Source: Gambelia wislizenii
Taxonomy: Eukaryota > Chordata > Lepidosauria > Squamata > Crotaphytidae
Length of the DNA: 64,000 nucleotides
Direction: 5' to 3'
Assembly: GCA_030847615.1 (NCBI GenBank)
Contig: JAUMIR010000003.1
Location: 28,146,501 to 28,210,500, forward strand
Position 1 is the first letter of the stretch, and every line of letters starts with the position of its first letter. The notes beneath the pieces are model-generated. The model was not told the DNA's origin, did not search any database, and worked only from the letters and a program-made list of their open reading frames with translations. Shown in pieces: positions 1 through 9,696 of the stretch. A program made the position numbers and the translations under genes.

Positions 1-1020
1 ACAGACTTTTTTCTCCTTCATAGACAAAATGGTCACCCCACTGCTATCCCAACACAGAAAGATAATTTAGGATTGCTCTCTAAGGAAGTCTAGATTTTTG
101 GTAATTCCCCCACCCATTTTTTTAAATCTAACAATGCTTTTGAAGTTTAATTTTGCTATATTATGGTGACCATGACTATGATTTGCTGCTGGTAGTTTAG
201 TTTATTTTAGTTTAATTCTATGAATCTTGTATTCTAAATGATTTTTTAAAAATGTTTGTTTTAGGTTTTTGGTTTAAAACATTATTGTCTCTTAGTAGAA
301 TATTTGTTGATGTCCATTCTGTAAACATCATGAATAAAGAAATGAATGAGTTAATGAAATAGCCTCATGGCCCCCAGAGTTTGAGAAAGGACTCCCAGAA
401 TCCTTTAATTGCATGCTGTTGCTATGGGAACAAAAACTCATTCAGGGTAACAAGCTACCTCAATCACTGGAATTGAAATACCTTAGATGTGTCCTTGGGT
501 TTGTATGCATCCTGTGTAGCTGTTTGTTTCCTTCCATTTTTTGTTTGTAAAAAATGGTTTTGAAATATAAACTTCAGTTTGAAAAACTTTATCCCAAGTC
601 ACTCCTGGACTTCTGGGAACCTGGACCTAGTTCAAAATGGAGAAAGACTATGTTCCCCCTATCTTTCTTTTCTCATAGGAAACAATGGCTGAGCTACTGC
701 ATTGGGAGATGTAGATCTGGCATGTAGTTATGTCTCTGTAGCTACATATCCCATTGCTACAACCAACCCATCTTATAAGTGATGCAGCCCGCCCCCAAAC
801 ACAGCCATTTCTATGTCACTGGAGAGCATGAGGATCAGCAGAGATCTGCCCAGCTATTTTCCTGTAGCTGGATACACTGCATCAGGCAACCACAGAGACT
901 TCTGGGACTTCTCAGGAGCTCCCTGAAGTATGGCCAGTATCTCTGTGGTGTCCTGTAGCAAGTGCTTAAGAAGCAACAGGGGAGGAATGCAAGGACAACA
1001 GGATAAGGGGTGCAGTTCTA
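1..1020. other. No feature recognised
   Basis: AT-rich sequence with no supported ORF, no terminal repeats and no repeat family that I recognise. Confidence 0.5.
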
Positions 1021-1542
1021 GCCTGTTGCCAGTTTGTGCGCAAAAGAATTAAGACAAGTCAAGAGCTAGTCCAGAAGTCAGTCACCAATAGTCCCTATAA
1101 GATGCAAGAGTAGTCCAAAGACAGTCCAGAGATCATTTACCAGGTGTCCATGCCAGATGCCAGAGAAGTCAATAGCCAGTCCAGAGTTCGGTAGTATCAA
1201 GTCCAAGGTCCAAGTCCATGGTCAGCAAGGGGTTAATGCAGCAGTCCAGAAGTCCCTCCGAAGCCAAGGCAAAACAGAAACATGAGAGGAATGCAACAGT
1301 TCGAGATAAGCAGTTGTCTTCCCTGAGATTCAAAGGGAAGCTGCGGCTAAATTTATAGCTAGAGTTTCAGGGCCAGGTGGAGCTAATTAATGAGGAAGCA
1401 GATCAGTGTTTGGTATTTAAATGACAGTGTTGGGTGTGGTGCTTCTACCTCCTACTTTCAGAGAAGGGAGGTGGCATGGCATCTAAATCATCCATCACTG
1501 GCTGACTGGCTGTTCATTCTTCCAAGTAAGGTATGTATTCTT

Positions 1543-1888
1543 TATCTGCCCTGTTTAAGTATTTGAAGGGGTGTCACATTGAGGATGGAGCAGGCTTCTT
1601 TTCTGCTGCTCCAGAGACTGGAACATGGAGGAATGGATGCAAGCTCCAGGAACAGAGATTCCACCTCAACATTAGGAAGAACTTTCTGACAGTGTGAGCT
1701 GTTCGGCAGTGGAACACACTCCCTCGGAGCGTGGTGGGGTCTCCTTCCTTGGAGATCTTTAAACAGAGGCTGGATGGCCATCTGTTGGGGATGCTTTGAT
1801 CGTGATTTCCTGTGTGGCAGAGGGTTGGACTGGATGGCCCTCGTGGTCTCTTCCAACTCTGCAATTCTATGATTCTATGATTCTATGA
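1543..1888 (+). mobile_element. CR1 LINE, 5'-truncated 3' end
   Basis: About 345 bp matching the CR1 C-terminus and 3' end elsewhere in this window. The broken reading frame reads LFKYLKG, then the [16 protein letters not shown] and VGSPSLE blocks, and it ends in three ATTCTATG units, the usual CR1 terminus. A stop replaces the residue after LTV (TGTGAG), so no intact frame remains. The right part of the element is the usual conserved CR1 end. No target duplication is visible, as is normal for CR1. Confidence 0.9.
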
Positions 1889-2000
1889 CTGCCTTCTCAG
1901 GGATAGCCAAGGCAGCATCTTCAGGCTGAGCCAGGCTATATTTTTCTCCTTCTTCAGACTCAGCTATACTTTCCCTCTCTGCCTCGTCTGCATTCTCTGC

Positions 2001-2041
2001 TTCCTCCTCCTCCTCCTCCTCCTCCTCCTCCTCCTCCTCCT
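2001..2041. repeat. (TCC)n microsatellite
   Basis: Pure TCC triplets. On the minus strand they create a 60-codon open frame (1,875-2,057) rich in glutamate, which is a repeat artefact rather than a gene. Confidence 0.9.
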
Positions 2042-2095
2042 CAGCCAGGGGGTTCATGAGATGCAGATCCCCCCACTCCCCAATGACAGTGTTAA

Positions 2096-2654
2096 GGTAT
2101 CTTCACTATCAATCATTTATTAATTTTTTTCTGGTATGCAGAATAACTTGTTATTTTAAGATTTATTTTTTTTACTGTAACTGAATAGGACCAAGATTTT
2201 TCTGGCCTCTGAAGAGGTGACAATGGGTTTCTTCTCCTAGCTTCTACCTGAAACTGGGGGCAAGGGACCCTCTCTGCTCTTCCTTTCATAAGGCCTGCTA
2301 GCACTGAAGTGTTTTGACCTTGCCTCCTAAGGAATCAGTGTACAAGAAGGGAAGTTTCCCTAGTTCCTCTGTAGTTGTGATGGGCTTCTCATGAATTCAT
2401 AGGAAGCATGGGATCTGTAGTTTTATCTCCTTCTGAGTTGACTTTGGAGGAGATGGATTGTGCATGCTTCACTAGCATTTGTTTCAAAATTTTCTTGATA
2501 CTTATCCTGGGTTTGGGGGAAAGGTGGGGCATAATAACAGTAGCAGCAACAACAGATACCTAGAGTCTTAGACAGAATTCAAACCATAGATGATCCAAAA
2601 CTCCAGTCAGTAACACCTGGTAGACTGTGAAACTGATGAGGAGGAGGAGAAGGA
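2096..2654. other. No feature recognised
   Basis: No supported ORF, RNA gene or repeat family seen. It ends in a GAGGAGGAGAAGGATCAT purine-rich stretch that abuts the 5' truncation of the next CR1. Confidence 0.45.
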
Positions 2655-3612
2655 TCATCATCGACATCAATGACTTGGATGAGGGAATTAGTGGCATACT
2701 TATTAAATTTGCAGATGACACCAAATTGGGAGGAGTAGCTAATACCCTAGAGGACAGGATCAAAATTCAGAATGACCTGGATAGACTGGAGAGCTGGGCC
2801 AAAGCTAACAAAATGAAATTCAATACGGAGAAATATAAAGTACTGCATTTAGGGCGGAAAAATGAAATGCATAAATATAGGATGGGAGAGACCTGGCTGA
2901 ATGAGACTACGTGCGAAAGGGATCTGGGAGTCCTGGTGGACCACAAGTTGAACATGAGCCAGCGGTGTGATGCGGCAGCTAAAAAGGCCAATGCAATTTT
3001 GGGCTGTATCAATAGAAGTATAGTGTCTAGATCAAGGGAAGTAATAGTGCCACTCTATTCTGCCTTGGTCAGACCTCACTTAGAATACTGTGTCCAGTTC
3101 TGGGCACCACAGTTCAGAAAGGATATTGACAAATTGGAGCGTGTCCAGAGAAGGGCAACTAAAATGGTGAAAGGTCTGGAAACGATGCCTTATGAGAAGA
3201 GACTTAGGGAGCTGGGTATGTTTAGCCTGGAAAAAAGACGGTTTAGAGGCGATATGATAGCCCTGTTTAAGTAATTGAAGGGATGTCAGGCTGAGGATGG
3301 AGCAAGCTTGTTTTCTGCTGCTCCAGAGACTGGAACACGGAGCAATGGGTGCAAGCTCCAGGAACAGAGATTCCACCTCAACATGAGGAGGAACTTTTTG
3401 ACAGTAAGAGCTGTTCGGCAGTGGAACACACTCCCTCGGAGCGTGGTGGGGTCTCCTTCCTTGGAGGTCTTTAAACAGAGGCTGGATTGCCATCTGTCGG
3501 GGATGCTTTGATCGGGATTTCCTGCGTGGCAGGGGGGTTGGACTGGATGGCCCTCGTGGTCTCTTCCAACTCTGTAATTCTATGATTCTATGATTCTATG
3601 ATTCTATGATCA
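2655..3612 (+). mobile_element. CR1 LINE, 5'-truncated, ORF2 C-terminal half
   Basis: Encodes the C-terminal half of the CR1 ORF2 protein. It begins at IND.DEGI, then the RT active-site box FADDTKLGG near 2,710-2,735, the VLHLGRKN block and [14 protein letters not shown]. The frame is open to 3,271, where a TAT tyrosine codon of the sister copies reads TAA. The same frame then continues through 3,511 to the normal C-terminus. It ends in four ATTCTATG-type units. The single nonsense change makes this a fairly young but dead copy. The 5' truncation is typical of incomplete reverse transcription. Confidence 0.93.
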
Positions 3613-3839
3613 TCAGACTTTTTTGAGTTTTTTCCAGGAAATTTGGGGGAAAATGTTTTTTGAGCTGGGCTCAGTAGGGTTTGTCCATTGTTATTGCCCC
3701 TGTGGAAATGAGCTTTTCAAGTTATTTTAAGAATGAATATAATAGCATGAGGAAGTAATGTATAAATAAAAGTGGTAGTTCTGAGTCCCAGACCATCATT
3801 CTATCACTGTTCAGTTATTGATGGCTTCAGTCATTATAT

Positions 3840-4025
3840 TAGTTCTTACTGGTTAACCATGGAATAGACTACCTTGAAAGATGGTGCACTCTCCTTCATT
3901 GGAGATTTTAAAACTGTGGTTGGATCACTGCCTGTCAGTAATACTTCAGCTGTGAATTCCTGTACTGGCAAAATATTGGACCAGATGACCAATGAGCCCC
4001 ATCCAACTGTATAATTCTATAATTC
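3840..4025 (+). mobile_element. Ancient CR1 3' end remnant
   Basis: Aligns by eye with the last 180 bp of CR1: a 'TGGAATAGACTACCTTG' block, 'CTCCTTCATTGGAGATTTTA', 'ATTGGACCAGATGACC', and a degenerate ATTCTATAATTCT terminus. It is far more diverged than the copies at 2.7 or 9.7 kb, so it is an older subfamily. Confidence 0.75.
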
Positions 4026-4661
4026 TTCAACTTAACTTTCCAAATTCTATAACAGTGGTTTTTCCCCCCTTAATTTATTCTTTGAGCTCTCACTCAGGGG
4101 AGATGTCTTGAAGTTTGTTTTGGAACCTCTTGCATTTCACACTAATATTGTTTTAACGAAAGAGGACATTTTGGAACACAAAATGTAGATATATTTTGGC
4201 CTCATGTCAAAGTAATTTACTGAAGTAATATAATTTTTCTTAAATATGCAGGAGATGAAAAGGAGCATGTTTATGGAAGCTTCTCTCACTGACACACAGT
4301 TCAGTGGAGAACAAATGAAAGAACTTCACCAAAGAGTTGTCCCTGTTGTAGCTGTGTAAAAGAAATCAATGTATGCAAGTTGTCCTGTGGTTACTTTCTT
4401 GAGGTGGTGATGACAGAAAATGAAAACCACCTTTTGCAGCCCAAGTAGCAGAAAATTATCTTGTAAATTTTTCAGTCTATGACAATTGACTATAAAGAAA
4501 TTAAAGCAAAACAATGGCAAACATATGTATTTTTTAAAAAGTTTGATTTTTTTTTAAAAAAATATAGAGCATAAGACCTTAAGGAAAAAACCAAAAGAGA
4601 TTGTTTGTCAATTGCACAATAATTTTGGGAAGGTTTTCTAGAAGAGGAAATGAGATCTTTC
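4026..4661. other. No feature recognised
   Basis: AT-rich; no supported gene or repeat family. Confidence 0.4.
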
Positions 4662-4664
4662 TAA

Positions 4665-5238
4665 GGACTTTATCAGACACCCTCCATAAATATTCTTTTG
4701 CTGGCATATTTTGAACCATTTTTATGCCAGCAAAACAACTCCCTTTTTCAGACCTACCTTTAGCAGTGTTAAAGTGGCAGCCCCAGCAGAAACAGAGCAT
4801 GAACAGAGCTCCATTTACTTCTTGGTTTGAGATCTCGCTGATTCTCATGAGAAGACATGAGCACAGCAAATTTAAAAAATAAAGCAAAATTAAGACATAA
4901 AATATTCACACAAGCACAGAAAATCACTTTAAAAATTACAAGTAAACTGGGAGTGTTCATCAAAAGAGTGCCCCTACCTGACTGTCATGATCTCACCTGG
5001 AAGTGTTCTGTCATTGATGCTGTATTCCCATGAGCACAATGGTATGAGGTTTCAAATGCTGGCAATGCCAGCAAAAAAAGCACCATGGTAGATCTATTGA
5101 CGGCTTGACCCATCAATAGAAAGGAATGGCTTTTGGACAATACATGATCATGAAAGGACGACATCATATGATATGTGCACCCTTTCATGTTAATTAGGCA
5201 TCGTTATGACACCATATTTGCCTGGTCTGATAAAGTAC
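4665..5238. mobile_element. Harbinger-like non-autonomous DNA transposon, family A copy 1
   Basis: A 574-bp element with terminal inverted repeats GGACTTTATCAGAC at the left and GTCTGATAAAGTAC at the right. It is flanked by the 3-bp duplication TAA (4,662-4,664 and 5,239-5,241). A 3-bp TSD of TWA type is characteristic of PIF/Harbinger transposons; the assignment is by structure only. There is no transposase ORF. Its body is homologous end to end with the element at 15,857-16,764, including the ATTCTCATGAGA-like and CCTGACTGTCATGATCTCACC blocks. Confidence 0.85.
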
Positions 5239-6560
5239 TAAGATTAGGACTAGGGTCTTAATTTTCTCCCCTATAATATTTAAACTTGTCACTCTTTAAA
5301 AGAAATCTTAGTGGCCCAGTGATGTACATTTTGGATGAGCGATAAATTGATCAGTTCTGTATGTGAATAAAAACAATAGTTCTAATCTGAAGGGTGGGAT
5401 ATCTTTGTTTACAGGTAAGAGCACAAATGTTACAGTATGGATTCTTGAGGCCAAGGACTGGCCTCAGAGCACATGTTTTTTTGCAGAAGGCATGGATCTT
5501 GTGGTGTCTGAGGAAAGGAGTTTGTTTCTTATGGAAGAACAGCAAGATTCAGCCATTCTTCGAGGGGGAAATCCTAATGTTATGCAAAACTCTTGTGTCC
5601 ATGGAAAAGGTCCATGCATGTACTGGTCTTATATTGTGGAATTAAAGCAACTTAAATGGCACTGTGGGAGGCTGCATAACATTCAGAATCTTTAACTCTG
5701 TGTATATCAGTGGAGCCAGGAAAGAACATGTAATCAGGGGTACAAATAACTGATGAAACTTTATTGGACTGACTTAAAGGACATTCACAAACATATACAC
5801 ACACATTAGTCTAATCAAGCAAACAAGACTATCAAATTATAGAAGGAAAGAGTTAGAAGTGGGTTTAGATTAAGGCTTTAGGGATGATACTGCACCTGAT
5901 CCTGATGCTAGGCTCTCCTCATGAGAAGTGGAATTACCCTCGAACAGCAGCAGCAGCTCCACTGAAAGTGGTGCTGGCAGAACTTAGGAAAGACACTTAA
6001 TGTTATAAAAGAGGGGAAGGGAGTGCCTCAGTCAGCTGGAAGCCAGCCAGGGGTTGGAGCATTAATGGGATGCAGAAAGAACAAGAGAGAGGAGGGGAAT
6101 CAAGGGATGGAGTGATGTGGATTTGGGAGCAAAGTGGGATCCAACCAACGAACTAAGATTTTGAGCATTTTTATGGGAAAAATCCCCTTTGAAGGTGCCA
6201 TCTGGATAATAGAAACATTTGTCTTTAGATAGTTCCCATTGGTATAAACAAAAGGATTCTGGACTGTGAAAGGCCCAGGGTTGACCAGATTGATATCAAA
6301 TTATTGCCAATTGTAAGTGAACCAGGATGAGGGATGATAGGTTTTTCAGTTTGTGGATGATGGGTATCATTACACTAACCTATTCCCAGAATTCAACCCC
6401 TGCATGGTGGCATGTCTAATATTCCCTGCCATGGCTTAAGTAGGTGGCTTTAGGGCAACTGAAGACACTCTTGGGTGAAGCTCTTGGATTTTCTGGTTCC
6501 ATTTCAATCTGAATTCAGCCTTGGTTTTGGAAAAGAAACTGACTTTCTTACCCCATAGGA
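5239..6560. other. No feature recognised
   Basis: A 110-codon open frame lies at 5,363-5,695 (+), but it matches no family that I know, has no splice-like or promoter-like context, and overlaps other equally open frames. The rest shows no repeat family that I recognise. Confidence 0.4.
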
Positions 6561-6784
6561 TAGCAATAGCAATAGCACTTCTATTTCTATACCACTTATC
6601 AGTGCCAAAGCACTCCCTATGCAGTTTACAATGGGTTAGCTAATGGCCTCCAACAAGCTGGGTAGTCATTTTACTGACCTATGGAAGAATGGAAGGCTGA
6701 GTCAACCTTGGAGCCCTCAAGCATCGAATTTGCAATGTTGTAGCTGCTGTACTGGCATTTAACTACTGCACCACCAGGGCTCTC
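6561..6784 (-). mobile_element. tRNA-derived SINE (Sauria-SINE type)
   Basis: Read on the minus strand it starts GAGCCCTGGTGGTGCAGTAG, the tRNA-like head with a pol III A box, followed by a degraded B box (CGATGCTTGAGGGCTCC region). Then come the TGACTCAGCCTTCCAT and AATGACTACCCAGCTTG blocks, as in the complete copy at 28,909-29,195. The 3' tail is short. It lies 1-2 bp from an old CR1 fragment on the other strand. Confidence 0.82.
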
Positions 6785-6785
6785 T

Positions 6786-7064
6786 AACCTATAGGAGAGT
6801 AGACATTGATTGAACATTAGAGGGAATTTCATGACTGTAAGAGCGCTTCAGCGATGGAATGGATTGCCTAGAGAGGTGATGAGGCATCTTCAGAATGGAT
6901 TGCCTAAATAGAACGGATTGCCTAAAGAGGTGATGAACATCTTCAAAAAGAGACTGGACAGCTACCTGCTGGGGATCCCTTAGCTGAAGATCCTGCACTG
7001 AGCAGGGGGTGGGACTCGATGGCGCATGAGGCCCTTTCCAACCCTACGATTCTATGATTCCAAC
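6786..7064 (+). mobile_element. Old CR1 3' end with internal duplication
   Basis: Same subfamily as the CR1 at 55.5 kb: it shares GGAGAGTAGAC.TTGATTGAACATTAG, the CTGGACAGCTACCTGCTGGGG block, and the GATTCTATGATTC terminus. The stretch 6,857-6,955 holds three staggered copies of GGATTGCCTA followed by the GAGGTGATGA..CATCTTCA segment twice, a local tandem duplication that the relatives lack. Non-coding. Confidence 0.85.
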
Positions 7065-7269
7065 TCTCTTAATTCTCTTAAAGCTTTCAGCCACTTCTAT
7101 CCCTTTTACTGTACAGTAGTCTCTTTTCAGATAAGATTTCCAAGTGGGTGTTAGAGGTACTGCTTTGCAGCAGTTCTGGTTCTACTTAAGTAAACCGTAC
7201 AGAAGGCAGGAGTGGGGAAGTAGAGTTTTGGAGTCCGTAAGGATCTTATTTTAACCTTCAAGCTGTTTA

Positions 7270-7600
7270 ATTTGTAGAGTGCTCCCAAATTGTGGAATTC
7301 CCTCCCATAAAAAGCCTCAGTTCACTCCATCTACTGCCTTCCTGCCAATTAGCAAACACTTTTTATTTATTTATTTAAACAAACATTTGGCTCTTAATTT
7401 AACTAGGGCAAAAGATAATTTAATGGGCCATGTTATACTTTTATCTTTTTAAACTAGTTTAATTTTGTGTTTTTAACAGAATTATTTAGTGGTTTTTAAA
7501 CTTTTGTTTCATAACTTTTGTTTTAATTTGTTGTAAGTAGACTTAGGTACTCTACTGAGAGACAGGTGGGATAGAAATTAACTGATTAATTAATTATTTA
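7270..7600 (+). mobile_element. L2-type LINE 3' end
   Basis: The left part reads as the typical L2 C-terminal 'WNSLP' region (GTGGAATTCCCTCCC). A long AT-rich 3' UTR with runs of TTTTAA follows, ending in a GACAGGTGGGATAGAAATTAA tail module and ATTA repeats. No long open frame remains. Assignment is from the order of these parts and their likeness to the element at 56.4 kb. Confidence 0.55.
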
Positions 7601-7989
7601 TTAAACATAGGTATGAAACCTCTAGGCAAATCCTTCAGGGGATTGCATTATGCTGCCATCAGTATTTCAGGTCACATTCATCTCTTCCTCATACATTACA
7701 GGAGAGGCAGTGAGTGTTTTGAATCACTGCTTGGATGCAGTAATGGGCTGAATGACATCTAATGAACAGAAACTAAGTGCAGACAAGATGGAAAGTAACT
7801 CTAATGTGTGATTCATCTGCCTAGTTGGCAGAGTTGTTCCTAGGAGTAGGTGATGGGGACATTTGCCCTAAGTGCCAACAACAATGGAGATATACCCGTT
7901 CATTTGTGTGAATGAGAGAGAGAGATGCCTCTCCAAGTCATTCTCCCTTGCTGTGATTCCCATTTTGGGTGAAAGGAAGAGTATAAATC

Positions 7990-7990
7990 A

Positions 7991-8045
<55 letters not shown>
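7990..8045. repeat. (GAAA)n microsatellite
   Basis: About 14 perfect GAAA units. The two ORFs over it (both strands) are repeat artefacts. Confidence 0.95.
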
Positions 8046-8046
<1 letters not shown>

Positions 8047-8164
8047 GAATTTGAAAAACTGAACCAGTTCCCCCCCCCTCACAGAATAACACTGGGTTTA
8101 AAGCAGTTGTCCCCACAGAGGCATTGTTGAGGTAAATTTCAAAGAGATAGTTATGATAATTTCT

Positions 8165-8241
8165 TTTAGTATTAAAATGAGTCAGGTAGAGGAATCTTGT
8201 AGCACCTTGAAGACCAACCAGTTGAGTTTAGCATGAGGTTT
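8165..8241. repeat. Host repeat split by the LTR (left flank)
   Basis: AATCTTGTAGCACCTTGAAGACCAACCAG followed by AGCATGAGGTTT resumes after the LTR as CATGAATCACAATCCACATTCTCAG (from 9,387). Together these read as one widespread amniote interspersed repeat whose family name I do not recall. The continuity confirms the LTR boundaries. Confidence 0.6.
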
Positions 8242-9382
8242 TGTTAGCATGCCCTACTACCCCTTCCCCACAATATCTCATAATTGGAAATAATGGACAG
8301 TTTTGGGGGGTCATGTTGGCTGGGGTGAGCCGAAAAGGTCAGTTGGAGGTTACAATGACCTGGGATGTGTCTTAGAAATAGATTTTCTATGGTTTTTTTC
8401 CAGGCTGTGAGGCCATGTTGTGGAAGAGTTTATTTCTGATGTTTTGCCTGCATCTGTGGCTGGCAGGTGAAACGTCAGAAATAAGCTCTTCCAGAACATG
8501 GCCTCACAACCTGGAAAAACCCAAGGAAAATCTATAGATGCTGACTGTGAAAGCCTTCGACTTCATGTTGTCTTAGAAATATTATGGCAAGAAAGCCTAT
8601 ATTAGGATTGTGTGGAAGGTCCTTAGTAAACACATTTGTTAAGGAGATATGTGCTGATCCTTTCCTCCTGCCCTGGGTGCCTCAGCAATGATTCATTCAA
8701 TCAAACAATTAAGTGATCATTCCCAAATCTATTCCTATAGAAGTCTCTCCTAAACCCCCTCCTGTCCAACCTTGTGAGGTTGTCATTTACCATCAATTCC
8801 TATCTCCTAGTCCTTAACACAATCAGTTGAGTTTTGCTTTCCTTTGTCTATCCCATGGGAAAGCCTTTCAGGCTTTGTCCTAACCAGAGTACCCCTTCAG
8901 GATATGAAATAGTGTATAAATATTAGTCCTCCAACAATAGAAAAGTGTGCCATGGTGGACGAATCTGGCCACTTTCTTGCTTGGCACCCCCCCCCCCGAT
9001 CAGAACCTCCTGTGCCACCTTTGAATGCCTGTCTGAGTATCTTCGCTACACAAAACTCTGCTCTTCAAGACTTGTAACTATCGCCCTATTTTCTCAAACC
9101 TCTCCCTCTATCCAGTCTTTCTGCATTACTCCTCTATAGCCTTGTATGGTTATCAGGAATGTATGTTGTGTGTGTGAATGCATTTAGTGTTAGTTCCCAT
9201 AAAAATATTTTATTTCACTTTAAACTGGACTGCTCTCTACAGTTAGTATTGGTATACATAGGTGAAAAGCTCCCTGAAATTACCCTCCTCTCGCAGTCTT
9301 CCAATTGAGCTAATATTTTCCCCAGATAGATTTTGGCATCATGGGTGGGTCTCTAAAGCATCCCCCACCTCTTAGGGTAACA
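8242..9382 (+). mobile_element. Solo LTR, copy 1 (with insertion)
   Basis: Begins TGTTAGCATGCCC and ends GGGTAACA (TGTTA/TAACA terminal inverted repeat), and is flanked by the 4-bp duplication GTTT (8,238-8,241 and 9,383-9,386). It is homologous over its length with 50,140-51,050. A TATA-like GTATAAATATTAG lies at about 8,913 and an ATAAAAATATTTT polyadenylation-like site at about 9,199, so the U3-R-U5 order is plus strand. Removing the insertion and its extra TSD copy leaves about 940 bp. No internal gag/pol lies nearby, so it is a solo LTR. The 4-bp TSD fits either gypsy or gammaretrovirus-like elements; I cannot decide which. Confidence 0.88.
8381..8568. mobile_element. Penelope-derived foldback insertion in the LTR
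   Basis: A 188-bp insertion flanked by a perfect 13-bp duplication TGTCTTAGAAATA (8,368-8,380 and 8,569-8,581). The sister LTR at 50.25 kb has this 13-mer once, which proves the insertion. The left and right halves are inverted copies of each other, with arms such as AGGCTGTGAGGCCATGTTG and ACATGGCCTCACAACCTGG. The sequence matches the 3' end of the Penelope-like fragment at 17.5 kb and the remnant at 43.3 kb. Confidence 0.85.
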
Positions 9383-9696
9383 GTTTCATGAATCACAATC
9401 CACATTCTCAGATTATTTAACCATTGCTTGAGGTCTGTGGAAGGAAGAGAGGGAGGGAAGGGTTGTAGATCAGGCGTGAGAAATTCTGCCCCAGCTGAAT
9501 GGAAGAATACATTTCTTTTGGCTGTCACACACATAAACACACACACACTCAATCATTTACTTTCCCCTACCCCTCCCATTTCCTGGCATGTTATTCAGGG
9601 CTTAGGTTCATTATGATCCAGAAAATTTGAAGAGAGACCCATTGGTACACTGTCAGTGCTGCAAACAGTCCCTCTCCTTTTCTCCATTCCTTTTCA

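Larger units (their letters stand above)
1021..2095. mobile_element. Possible LTR-like repeat, interrupted by a CR1 tail
   Basis: The left part (1,021-1,542) has many GTCCA/AGTCC-type short repeats and AT-rich promoter-like stretches near 1,353 and 1,411. A CR1 3' end (1,543-1,888) then interrupts it, and a C/T-rich segment follows. The 12-mer AATGACAGTGTT occurs on both sides of the CR1 (about 1,420 and 2,083). This texture resembles a retroviral or gypsy LTR, but I see no TG...CA ends and no target duplication, so the class is inference. Confidence 0.25.

Noticed and set aside
1875..2057. Glutamate-rich 60-codon minus-strand ORF
   Set aside because: Driven by the (TCC)n microsatellite; no start context, no homologue recognised.
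5363..5695. 110-codon plus-strand ORF as a gene
   Set aside because: No family resemblance, no exon signals, overlapping alternative frames, and AT-rich surroundings.
8242..9382. An intact endogenous retrovirus next to the LTRs
   Set aside because: No gag, pol or env frames between or beside the LTRs at 8.2, 50.1 and 61.5 kb; they are solo or fragmentary LTRs far apart.
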